Assembly (NCBI GenBank): GCA_003486025.1
Contig: DNHA01000279.1
Span: 1,646 to 10,784, forward strand
Length of the DNA: 9,139 nt
Direction of reading: 5' to 3'
Origin: Micrococcaceae bacterium
GTDB lineage: Bacteria; Actinomycetota; Actinomycetes; Actinomycetales; Micrococcaceae
Part shown: positions 1-6,928 of the stretch, in pieces
How positions within the stretch are numbered: position 1 is the first letter of the stretch
How the letters are laid out: each line of letters begins with the position of its first letter
Made by a program: the position numbers and the translations under genes
Notes under the pieces: generated by a model
What the model was told of the DNA's origin: nothing
The model's database searches: none
What the model saw: the letters and a program-made list of their open reading frames with translations, nothing else

Positions 1-1544
1 TCCGTGCCAATTGGCTTGGGCAGAAGTCCGTCAGGGAAGTTCTGGTAGGCGACCGGACGCAGGAATCGTTCGATCGCCAGGGTGCCGACCGAGGTGGTCT
101 GCGGATCAGAGGTGGCAGGGAATGGTCCGCCATGAACCATGGCATGTCCCACCTCAACGCCGGTTGGCCAGCCGTTGACCAGAATGCGTCCCACCTTGGT
201 TTCCAACGTGGGGATGACCGCCGCGGCTGCTTCATGATCAGAATCGGTCAGCTGCAAGGTCGCGGTGAGCTGGCCCTCCAGCTTGGTGAGCGCGGTCTTC
301 AATTCTTCCGCATTTGCATAGCGGATAACCAGCGAAGCTGCACCGAAGATTTCATCTTGCAGCACCGGGTTGCTCAGCAACTGCTCAACGTTTGAGGAGT
401 AAATGGTCGGAGCTGGAGCGTTTTCGCCGGCGCCTTCGACCCCGCGGCCCAACAGCTCAACACCTTCCTGGCCGCCCAGGGCTTCGACACCCTGGTTCCA
501 GGACTTGTAGATTCCCGCAGTGAGCATGGTCTGGCCCGCAGTGTTGGGGGCCTGGCCGCTGACAGCCTGGGCGAACGCGTCACCGGCTTTGCCGACGGGA
601 ACGAAGACCAAGCCGGGGGCGGTGCACAGCTGGCCTGAGGATCCGGCCACCGAAGCCAGGTAAGCCTGGGCCTGTGCGTCAGGATCCTGGGTAAGGGCGC
701 CCTCGAAGAAAATCACCGGGTTGATGGAGCTCATCTCGGCGTACACCGGGATAGGTTCCGGGCGAGCGGCGGCGGTGGCCATCAGCGCGGTACCGCCAGA
801 ACGCGAACCGGTGAAGCCCACAGCCTTGATCGCCGGATCAGCGACTAGCGCCTGGCCAATGGATGCACCGGGGCCGTAGACCAGTGAGAAGACACCGGGG
901 TGCAGGCCGAGGTCGGCAACTGCCTTGGTGATGGCCTGACCTACAATTTCGCTGGTGCCAGGATGGGCATTATGCGCCTTGAAGACCACCGGGCAGCCGG
1001 CCGCAAACGCCGAGGCGGTGTCGCCGCCGGCGGTGGAGAATGCCAGTGGGAAGTTGGAAGCGCCAAAGACTGCAACCGGGCCCACGGCGATCTTGCGCTG
1101 GCGGATATCCACGCGAGGCGCCGGCTTGCGATCTGGCATCGCCGGGTCAACGCGGACACCATGCTGGTCTCCCTGGCGGACGACCTTCGCAAACAAGCGC
1201 AACTGGCCGGTGGTGCGTCCGCGCTCGCCGGTCAGGCGTGCCTCGGGCAGTCCGGTCTCAGCCATGGCGCGAGCTACCAGTTCGGTGCCAACGGCCTCGA
1301 TGTTATCGGCAATGGCGTCCAGGAAATCTGCGTGTTTTGCCGGATCCAGAGAACGGAAGGATTCGAATGCTTCCGCGGCCGCCGCGGTGGCGGTCTTCAG
1401 CTGCTGTTCATCGATCAGAGAATAGGCAGGTTCCAAAGGCTCATTGATGGCCGGGTTATAGCCGTGAACCGCACGCCCGGTGCCGGTGGTGCTGATGCCG
1501 GCGAGGATGGACTGTCCGGTCAAATTCTGGGTTGTGGTGCTCAT
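1..1544 (-). CDS. 2-oxoglutarate-semialdehyde (2,5-dioxovalerate) dehydrogenase, 3'-truncated by window edge
   Basis: NAD(P)+-dependent aldehyde dehydrogenase that should oxidise 2-oxoglutarate semialdehyde to 2-oxoglutarate, the last step of aldarate breakdown in the cytoplasm. Starting from the ATG at 1544, 514 codons are open to the window edge. Family members are about 525 residues, so only around ten C-terminal residues seem to be missing. Visible catalytic features are the GASNFPLAFS segment (Asn164), the general-base glutamate in AEMSSINP (Glu270) and the nucleophilic cysteine in GSSGQLCTAPG (Cys307). The GFTGSRSGG segment is the cofactor-loop signature. The AEMSSINP/GQLCT combination is typical of the ketoglutarate-semialdehyde branch rather than of generic ALDHs. 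The start is supported by an AGGAG eight bases upstream. The gene lies 51 bases downstream of kdgD, whose product is its substrate, so the two probably form an operon. Its exact cofactor preference cannot be read from the sequence. Confidence 0.93.
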   Translation of the reverse strand, partial: MSTTTQNLTGQSILAGISTTGTGRAVHGYNPAINEPLEPAYSLIDEQQLKTATAAAAEAFESFRSLDPAKHADFLDAIADNIEAVGTELVARAMAETGLPEARLTGERGRTTGQLRLFAKVVRQGDQHGVRVDPAMPDRKPAPRVDIRQRKIAVGPVAVFGASNFPLAFSTAGGDTASAFAAGCPVVFKAHNAHPGTSEIVGQAITKAVADLGLHPGVFSLVYGPGASIGQALVADPAIKAVGFTGSRSGGTALMATAAARPEPIPVYAEMSSINPVIFFEGALTQDPDAQAQAYLASVAGSSGQLCTAPGLVFVPVGKAGDAFAQAVSGQAPNTAGQTMLTAGIYKSWNQGVEALGGQEGVELLGRGVEGAGENAPAPTIYSSNVEQLLSNPVLQDEIFGAASLVIRYANAEELKTALTKLEGQLTATLQLTDSDHEAAAAVIPTLETKVGRILVNGWPTGVEVGHAMVHGGPFPATSDPQTTSVGTLAIERFLRPVAYQNFPDGLLPKPIGT

Positions 1545-1595
1545 AAATTACTCCTAAGTCGACGAGTAGGTGTGTCGGGGAGGATTGAAATCTGC

Positions 1596-2534
1596 TTAGA
1601 GGCTCGCACCGGCAGGAACGATGCCTGCCTGCTGGATCAAGGCTGTAAGATCCGCAAGATCCTTTTCGGTCAAGTCCTGGAGTGGTGGGCGTACCGGGCC
1701 GGAATCGCGGCCGATGGCCTTCAGTCCGCCCTTGACGATGGAAACACCGTAGCCCTTCACTCGATCGCGGATCTCCAGGTATGGAAGGACAAAGCGGTTC
1801 AGCTTCTCATTGACCGCGACGCGGTCCTGGGCGCGGACATCCTTATAGAAGTCCAAAGCGAACTCAGGAACGAAGTTGTACATCGCCGAGGAGTAGGTGC
1901 TCATGCCCAGCTGCAGCAGTGGCAGCGCGAAGGTTTCCGCGGTCGGCAGTCCGCCCAGGTAAAACAGCCGGTCACCGTTCTTGGCGTAGACCTTGGTGAG
2001 GTGCTCGATATCACCCAGCGCATCCTTGAAGCCAATGAAGTTTTCGTGGTTCTCCGCCAAGCGGGCCACGGTCTCCGCAGAGTAGATGGCGTTGGCGCGG
2101 TTGTAGACAATCACGCCGGTCTTGGTTGCGGAGCAGATTGCCGAAACGTGCTCATATAAGCCGTCCTGATCGCATTCGGTCAGGTAAGGAGGCAGCAGCA
2201 GCAAGCCTTCGGCGCCTGCGGCTTCCGCATCCTGCGCGTTCTGGATGGCCTGCTTGGTGGAGCCTCCGGCCGAGGCCAGAACGGGAACTCGTGAACCAGC
2301 CTCTTCGACTGCCATGCGCACTACCTTGGATGCTTCCTCGGCAGTTAGGGCGAATCCTTCGCCTGTGCCACCGGCTGCGAAGAGTCCTGCTACGTCGAAG
2401 CTCGACTGCCAGTCCAGGTGGCTGCGGTAGGCTGCCTCGTTGACCTCGAGGTTCTCGTCGAAAGCTGTGACAGGGAAGGAGAGCAAGCCGTCTTTGAGTT
2501 TGTCGGCGAGTTCGAGAGGGGTGTACTGAGCCAT
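1596..2534 (-). CDS. kdgD: 5-dehydro-4-deoxyglucarate dehydratase (EC 4.2.1.41)
   Basis: Decarboxylating dehydratase of the DHDPS/NAL (class I aldolase-like TIM barrel) family. It converts 5-dehydro-4-deoxy-D-glucarate to 2-oxoglutarate semialdehyde, CO2 and water. The protein has 312 residues, the usual size. The GGTGEG loop (55-60) is the family substrate-carboxylate site. Tyr144 in VIVYNRAN is the catalytic tyrosine, and Lys170 in GFKDALGD is the Schiff-base lysine. The C-terminal part (about 250-300, with VKGGLKAIGRDSGPVRPPL) resembles KdgD proteins rather than DapA. The start is supported by AAAAGGA seven bases before the ATG. It is the first gene of a pair with the semialdehyde dehydrogenase and sits 166 bases downstream of the LysR gene. 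The gap carries a promoter-like element also found upstream of tctC, and an inverted repeat in the presumed leader. Confidence 0.95.
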   Translation of the reverse strand: MAQYTPLELADKLKDGLLSFPVTAFDENLEVNEAAYRSHLDWQSSFDVAGLFAAGGTGEGFALTAEEASKVVRMAVEEAGSRVPVLASAGGSTKQAIQNAQDAEAAGAEGLLLLPPYLTECDQDGLYEHVSAICSATKTGVIVYNRANAIYSAETVARLAENHENFIGFKDALGDIEHLTKVYAKNGDRLFYLGGLPTAETFALPLLQLGMSTYSSAMYNFVPEFALDFYKDVRAQDRVAVNEKLNRFVLPYLEIRDRVKGYGVSIVKGGLKAIGRDSGPVRPPLQDLTEKDLADLTALIQQAGIVPAGASL

Positions 2535-2552
2535 GGAAATGTCCTTTTCTTA

Positions 2553-2577
2553 TTCGGCCGACGCATTGCCGGCCGAA
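2553..2577 (-). repeat. Perfect inverted repeat in the kdgD leader
   Basis: TTCGGCCG and CGGCCGAA are exact inverted copies (8 bp arms) around a 9-base loop. The repeat ends 18 bases before the kdgD start codon, just upstream of its ribosome binding site. In RNA it would form a GC-rich hairpin in the 5' leader. In DNA it could be an operator. There is no T-run after it, so a terminator is unlikely. Confidence 0.6.
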
Positions 2578-2604
2578 GGTGGGTGGAACGTGTTCGTTGA
2601 TCCC

Positions 2605-2636
2605 AGCGTATGGACGTTCTATGATGCCTGTCCAAG
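2605..2636 (-). promoter_or_regulatory. Putative kdgD promoter/operator containing the shared element
   Basis: On the minus strand this reads CTTGGACAGGCATCATA (2620-2636), then a -10-like TACGCT (2605-2610). Taking TTGGAC (2630-2635) as the -35, the spacer is 19 bases. The 17-base element matches the one upstream of tctC at 16 of 17 positions, and the -10-like hexamer lies at the same distance there. Transcription would start near 2598, giving a leader of about 65 bases that includes the inverted repeat at 2553-2577. Promoter assignment is inference; the repeated element is seen directly. Confidence 0.5.
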
Positions 2637-2700
2637 CCCATATTTATATTGTTTGATACCCTCTGAGCATCATTGAAGTGAGTGGCCTCCGCAAGGATGA

Positions 2701-3588
2701 TCAATGGTGCAATCCGCCCTTGATGATGTCCACCAATCCGCCAAGGGCAGGGTTGCGTGATTCCCGGCTCCAGATCGCGTGCAACTCGACCGGGTCATCG
2801 GTAATTTCCGCCAACCGCAGGTAGCGCACGCCATCCACACCCAGAAGTTTGGCGCTTTCAGGCACAAAGGCGATTCCACGTCCTGCCGCGACCAGAGCCA
2901 CCATGGTCAGGATCTGGCTGACCGTATGACGCACGTTCTTGTGCTCCACCTCGACTCTCCGGACCACCAGATCATAAAAGTATCGGGCTTTAATCGGCGA
3001 ATGCATGATGAGCGCCTCGTCACGAAGATCCGCGAAGAGGATGTCACGCGGTAATGTCGCAAGGCGGTGTCCACTGGGCACGGCAACGAAGAGGCCTTCA
3101 GAGAATAAGAGAGCCGATTCAAAAAGCTTCTCGTCAAAGGGCGGCCTGGCCAGACCCATGTCAAGATCGCCGTCGAGCAGTGCGTTGACCTGCTCGTGAG
3201 TGACCAATTCCGAAAGATCGAGGTGGACCTTGGGCATGCGCTCGCTGATCTCCGCCAGCAATGGCCCGAGCAGGCTGAAGCCGGACGCCGCGGTAAAGCC
3301 AATGCGGATTTCACCCAGTTGCCCGGCGGCAATCCGCCGGGCATTATCCGGGGCCCTCTCGGCGGCAACGACCAGGCGTTTGGCATCGATGAGGAAGGCG
3401 TGGCCCGCCGCGGTCAGTGCAACCCGCCGGTTGTCCCGGTCCAGTAGTTCGACGCCGACCGAACGTTCCAGCTTTTGAATCTGACGGCTGAGCGGCGGCT
3501 GAGTCATATTCAGCCGCTCGGCTGCTCGTCCAAAATGGAGTTCTTCGGCGACCGCAACAAAACTGCGGGCTTGATCCAGAGTAAACAT
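2701..3588 (-). CDS. LysR-family transcriptional regulator
   Basis: The product is 295 residues, a normal length for a LysR-type regulator. The N-terminal winged helix-turn-helix spans about residues 1-60, with the characteristic FVAVAEELHFGRAAERLN and TQPPLSRQIQKLE segments, followed by a linker helix. Residues about 90-290 form the periplasmic-binding-like co-inducer domain, beginning GEIRIGFTAASGF. An AAAGG six bases upstream supports the ATG at 3588. The gene is divergent from the tctC transporter operon (152 bases between start codons) and lies upstream of kdgD on the same strand. This is the classic layout for a LysR activator controlling the adjacent divergent operon. The likely effector is an aldarate or a pathway intermediate, which is inference. 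Its own promoter may overlap the tctC control region: TATGAT on the minus strand at 3637-3642 is a possible -10. Confidence 0.93.
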   Translation of the reverse strand: MFTLDQARSFVAVAEELHFGRAAERLNMTQPPLSRQIQKLERSVGVELLDRDNRRVALTAAGHAFLIDAKRLVVAAERAPDNARRIAAGQLGEIRIGFTAASGFSLLGPLLAEISERMPKVHLDLSELVTHEQVNALLDGDLDMGLARPPFDEKLFESALLFSEGLFVAVPSGHRLATLPRDILFADLRDEALIMHSPIKARYFYDLVVRRVEVEHKNVRHTVSQILTMVALVAAGRGIAFVPESAKLLGVDGVRYLRLAEITDDPVELHAIWSRESRNPALGGLVDIIKGGLHH

Positions 3589-3625
3589 TCAATACCTTTC
3601 AGGCATCATTCCATGCATAGTTGAC

Positions 3626-3657
3626 CTTGGACATGCATCATATCTGTTTCTTAGGCT
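3626..3657 (+). promoter_or_regulatory. Putative tctC operon promoter/operator with the shared element
   Basis: CTTGGACATGCATCATA (3626-3642) matches the element upstream of kdgD at 16 of 17 bases. Reading TTGGAC (3627-3632) as a -35 places TAGGCT (3652-3657), a common actinobacterial -10 form, after a 19-base spacer. TTGACC (3621-3626) is an alternative -35, but no good -10 follows it at 16-19 bases. The element lies in the lysR-tctC divergent gap. GCATCAT recurs at 3603-3609 and 3635-3641, 32 bases apart. Which regulator binds is not shown by the sequence. Confidence 0.5.
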
Positions 3658-3740
3658 GTACCCGAGGCCAAATGAGTGATCTGTTTCACCTGATCGCTTG
3701 TGCCTGGCCACGTCCACTCGCAACCATAGGAGAATCTCCC

Positions 3741-4745
3741 GTGAAAAATCGTATGACCCGACGCGCAATGCTTTCACTCACCGCAGCAGGTGCCGCTCTG
3801 GCTCTGACCGCATGCGGCGGAAATGTGGGAGGCAGCAGCGACGCATCGTCTGCCGAATTTCCCAACGGTCCAGTGACTCTCACCGTAGGCCAGGCACCAG
3901 GTGGTTCCACCGACCTGATCGCACGTGCGGCTGCCGAAGGCATGGCCGAATCGCTAGGCGTCTCGATGCCAGTCGTAAACAAGCCAGGTGCCAACGGCGC
4001 CCTGGCCACTAAAGAAGTCGCAGCCATGGCTCCCGATGGGCAGAACTTGATTCTGCTCAACGCCTCGCTGATCACCATCACCCCGCTGGCCGTTTCGGAA
4101 GACGAAGTGGTCTCCCTCGACGACCTTGATGTTTTGATGGGCCTGTCCCAGGATGACTACGTCATGGTCGCGAGCACCGCTTCGGGTGTGAAAAATCTCG
4201 ATGACATCAAGAGCAGTGATAAGAAGCTGTCCTTCGGCACCACCGGCGTGGGAACGGGTTCACAGTTGGCCCAGGAGCTGCTCTTGGCCCAGGCCGAGAT
4301 TGACGGAACCACTGTTCCTTTCGACTCCGGATCCCCGGCGCTGACAGCCGTCATGGGTGATCAGGTTCAGGTATCCACCGTCCAGCTCGGCGAAGCCAAG
4401 CCGCAGATCGACGCCGGTACGGTCACCCCGATTGTGGTCTTCTCCAAGGATCGTAATGAGTTCCTTCCTGACGTACCCACTGCCATCGAATCCGGCTACG
4501 AAGTTCCAGTTTCCCAGTACCGTGCCATCGCAGCCCCTAAGGGCCTGAATGATGCGGCGAAGGAAAAGCTTGTTGCCTCCATCCAGGATGCGGTCGCCGC
4601 AGATAGCTACAAGGACTTCAACAAGCAGAACCTGTTGACCGCTCATGAAGTTTCGGGCGAAGAAGTCGTGACCGAATGGACCGAACTGGCTGCCAAGTAC
4701 AAGGAACTGACCGAAGAGCACAACATCTCGCTGGCAGGCAAGTAG
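3741..4745 (+). CDS. tctC: Tripartite tricarboxylate transporter (TTT) substrate-binding lipoprotein, TctC family
   Basis: Extracytoplasmic receptor that captures a carboxylated solute and delivers it to TctAB. I chose the GTG at 3741 because AGGAG (3728-3732) lies eight bases upstream and because translation from there gives a clean lipoprotein signal peptide. That signal has basic residues (KNRMTRR), a hydrophobic stretch (10-22) and the lipobox LTAC with Cys25. An in-frame ATG at 3621 would add 40 residues and bury the signal. The protein has 334 residues. The mature part shows TctC-family segments: PVTLTVGQAPGGSTD (44-58), VVNKPGANGALAT (78-90), the SGSPALTAVMGDQVQV region (196-211) and the FLPDVPTAIESGY segment (241-253). 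It is the first gene of a four-gene operon. The substrate cannot be read from sequence. The flanking catabolic genes suggest an aldarate rather than citrate. Confidence 0.92.
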   Translation: MKNRMTRRAMLSLTAAGAALALTACGGNVGGSSDASSAEFPNGPVTLTVGQAPGGSTDLIARAAAEGMAESLGVSMPVVNKPGANGALATKEVAAMAPDGQNLILLNASLITITPLAVSEDEVVSLDDLDVLMGLSQDDYVMVASTASGVKNLDDIKSSDKKLSFGTTGVGTGSQLAQELLLAQAEIDGTTVPFDSGSPALTAVMGDQVQVSTVQLGEAKPQIDAGTVTPIVVFSKDRNEFLPDVPTAIESGYEVPVSQYRAIAAPKGLNDAAKEKLVASIQDAVAADSYKDFNKQNLLTAHEVSGEEVVTEWTELAAKYKELTEEHNISLAGK

Positions 4746-4756
4746 CTTTCAGCTAC
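4742..4756 (+). repeat. Small inverted repeat overlapping the tctC stop codon
   Basis: GTAGCT and AGCTAC form a six-base perfect stem around the loop TTC, with the TAG stop inside the stem. It lies in the 51-base tctC-tctB gap. It could be a 3'-end stabilising hairpin that lets the binding protein be made in excess of the membrane subunits. It is short and may be chance. Confidence 0.3.
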
Positions 4757-4796
4757 CGGCCCCCAACCCGAAAGCGAGAATCAAAGGATGAACGTA

Positions 4797-5369
4797 ATGG
4801 ATGCGAAAAAGGCAGAGATTAAACAGGAGAAAGTGCCTGCTGATCTCGACGTCATGCCAAACGCTGACGAAGAAGAGACCCTCACTCCGGAAGAACTCGC
4901 CGCCCAGTGGGAGGCGGAAGCACCGGATCCAGCGGGGCCTATCGCAAACCTGCTTTCTTCCCTGGTAGTTCTTGCACTGAGCGTCACCGGCATGGTGATC
5001 TCCCTCGGGTTGGGGCTGGGCACCCCCGCGGCCCCGGCTGCCGGAATGTGGCCATTTATCATCACGCTGATCGCGGCGGTGATGTCGGTGGTGCAGATCA
5101 TCGTGGGCCGCACCGGTGGCAAGGACGGCGAGAAATTCAGTTCCATGAGCTGGTACGCGGTCATTGGATTCGCCACGCTGATCCTCATGGTGGTGCTGAT
5201 GCCGCTGATTGGATTTGAAATCCCCTCGCTGTTGTTGTGCTTCGTCTGGATGCGCTGGTTGGGCGGCGAACGCTGGAGGTCCGCTACGATCTACTCGATT
5301 CTGATCGTTGGAGCCTTCTACGCAATCTTTATCGCCGCACTTGGCACCACCATTCCCCGACTGTTCTAA
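4797..5369 (+). CDS. tctB: TTT small membrane subunit, TctB family
   Basis: Small integral membrane component of the tripartite tricarboxylate transporter. Two ATG codons compete. The one at 4788 directly abuts AAAGG, whereas the in-frame ATG at 4797 has AAAGGA (4783-4788) eight bases upstream, so I prefer 4797 (190 residues). Hydrophobic segments lie at about 52-76, 84-104, 117-137 (possibly continuing to 155) and 162-184, the four-to-five-helix TctB pattern. The loop TPAAPAAGMWPFI (76-88) corresponds to the family's conserved Gly/Pro-rich loop before helix 2. An unusual feature is a soluble N-terminus of about 50 residues, rich in Glu, Asp, Ala and Pro (for example NADEEETLTPEELAAQWEAE). 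TctB proteins generally begin close to the first helix. The gene is 51 bases after tctC and 23 bases before tctA. Confidence 0.88.
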   Translation: MDAKKAEIKQEKVPADLDVMPNADEEETLTPEELAAQWEAEAPDPAGPIANLLSSLVVLALSVTGMVISLGLGLGTPAAPAAGMWPFIITLIAAVMSVVQIIVGRTGGKDGEKFSSMSWYAVIGFATLILMVVLMPLIGFEIPSLLLCFVWMRWLGGERWRSATIYSILIVGAFYAIFIAALGTTIPRLF

Positions 5370-5392
5370 GTCGCACGTAAAGGTTTAATCGC

Positions 5393-6928
5393 ATGGAATT
5401 CTTCGGACCGGTCTTAGACGGCTTCAACGTCGTACTTGACCCCACAAATCTTTTGTACTGCCTGCTCGGCGTGGTCGTCGGCATGCTCATCGGTGTACTT
5501 CCGGGCCTCGGGCCGGCAGCTACCATCGCGATCTTGCTGCCCATGACCTACGGCGTTGAGCCGGTGACCGCGATCATCATGCTGGCGGGTATCTTCTATG
5601 GCGCCCAGTATGGCGGCACCATCACCTCGGTGCTGCTTCGTCTACCGGGTGAAGCCAGCAGCGTGGTGACAGTCTTCGACGGTTACGTCATGGCTAAACA
5701 AGGCCGGGCAGGCACTGCCCTGGGCATTGCCGCCATCGGCTCCTTCTTCGGTGCCACGATCTCTATTATTGGCTTGACGTTCCTGGCTCCGTTGGTTGCC
5801 AGCTTTGCGCTGGACTTCGGCCCGCCGGAATACACGGCCTTGGCAATGCTGGGCATCTTGCTTGTCGCGACGATTTCAGGCGGCACCAAAATCAAGGCGA
5901 TTATCGCCGCAGCAGTGGGTCTTTTCCTGGCCACGATTGGTCGTGACGGTTTTACCGGCGCTGAACGCTTCACCTTTGGCAACCTTTCGCTGGCAGATGG
6001 CATCGATTTTGTTCCCATCGCCATGGGCCTCTTTGGTGTTGGTGAGATTCTCTACAACCTAGAGGAACGCCACCGTGCGGCGACAGCCCCGATGAAGGTT
6101 TCAAATGTCTGGCCTAAGGGCAAAGACATCAAAGAAGCTTCCGGTGCTATTGGCCGCGGCTCGGTGCTCGGTTTCTTCTTGGGCATTCTTCCCGGCGGCG
6201 GCGCGACCATTGCCTCGCTGGCTTCCTATGCCATGGAAAAGAAGACCGCAAAGGATCCTTCGCGCTTCGGCAAAGGTGCCATCGAAGGTGTGGCAGGCCC
6301 GGAGTCTGCAAACAATGCTGCCGCGACCAGCTCATTCATCCCGTTGCTGACCTTGGGTATCCCGGCGAACGCCACCATGGCCATCATCTTCGGTGCGCTA
6401 TTGATTCAGGGAATCACTCCAGGCCCGCAGCTGATCAGCAATGACCCCCAGCTGTTCTGGGGCGTGGTGAACTCGATGTACATCGGCAATATTCTCTTGC
6501 TGATCATGTCGATCCCGCTGATTGGCGTCTTTGTTCGAATTCTTCGGATTCGTGCGGCGATCCTTGCCCCGATCACCGCGTTGATCACCATGCTCGGTGC
6601 CTACACCATACGAAACTCGATGTTCGACGTATTGCTGGTTGTCATCTTCGGTGCCATTGGCTACTTGATGAAGAAGTTCGGTTTTGAACCTGGACCGCTG
6701 GTGCTCGCGTTCGTGCTTGGCAGCCTGCTCGAATCAAACCTGCGACGCTCGTTGCTGGTCTTGGAAGGAGATCCCACAGGTTTCTTTACCCGGCCAATTT
6801 CGGCCACGTTGCTGGTGCTCTTCGTCTTCGTAGCGGTGTGGCCAATGATCAAGAGTGTTATCGACAAGCGTAGGTCCGGCTCTCTTGCAGCCTTGGCAAC
6901 GCAGGAAAAAGAAAAGGAAAACGCATGA
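5393..6928 (+). CDS. tctA: TTT large membrane subunit (permease), TctA family
   Basis: Main translocation subunit of a secondary, ion-coupled tripartite tricarboxylate transporter. It has 511 residues, the usual length, with about ten to twelve hydrophobic segments. The family's internal duplication is visible. A PGLG motif in GVLPGLGPAATIAILLP (34-50) is mirrored by PGGG in GILPGGGATIASLASYA (264-280). YGGTITSVLLRLPGEASS (73-90) is echoed by ATSSFIPLLTLGIPANAT (311-328). These glycine/proline-rich loops are the characteristic TctA signatures. The C-terminus is a short charged cytoplasmic tail (about 491-511). The ATG is preceded by AAAGG nine bases upstream. The final codons overlap the start of the universal stress protein gene by four bases (ATGA), indicating translational coupling. 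TctA families transport varied carboxylates, and the aldarate assignment rests on context. Confidence 0.95.
   Translation: MEFFGPVLDGFNVVLDPTNLLYCLLGVVVGMLIGVLPGLGPAATIAILLPMTYGVEPVTAIIMLAGIFYGAQYGGTITSVLLRLPGEASSVVTVFDGYVMAKQGRAGTALGIAAIGSFFGATISIIGLTFLAPLVASFALDFGPPEYTALAMLGILLVATISGGTKIKAIIAAAVGLFLATIGRDGFTGAERFTFGNLSLADGIDFVPIAMGLFGVGEILYNLEERHRAATAPMKVSNVWPKGKDIKEASGAIGRGSVLGFFLGILPGGGATIASLASYAMEKKTAKDPSRFGKGAIEGVAGPESANNAAATSSFIPLLTLGIPANATMAIIFGALLIQGITPGPQLISNDPQLFWGVVNSMYIGNILLLIMSIPLIGVFVRILRIRAAILAPITALITMLGAYTIRNSMFDVLLVVIFGAIGYLMKKFGFEPGPLVLAFVLGSLLESNLRRSLLVLEGDPTGFFTRPISATLLVLFVFVAVWPMIKSVIDKRRSGSLAALATQEKEKENA

Noticed and set aside
900..2159. Long open frame of 419 codons on the plus strand
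   Set aside because: It lies antisense to the semialdehyde dehydrogenase and kdgD genes, both of which have intact catalytic motifs. Its composition is that of a high-GC shadow frame, and it shows no recognisable domain.
3621..3740. Upstream ATG extension of tctC
   Set aside because: It would bury the lipoprotein signal and the AGGAG site at 3728-3732, and it overlaps the putative promoter. The GTG at 3741 explains the data better.
3589..3740. Classical LysR T-N11-A box in the divergent gap
   Set aside because: Several T-N11-A matches can be drawn, but none forms a convincing symmetrical box, so no specific LysR site is claimed.
4788..4796. ATG at 4788 as the tctB start
   Set aside because: The AAAGG motif touches this ATG directly, while the in-frame ATG at 4797 has proper spacing. 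The difference is only three residues.
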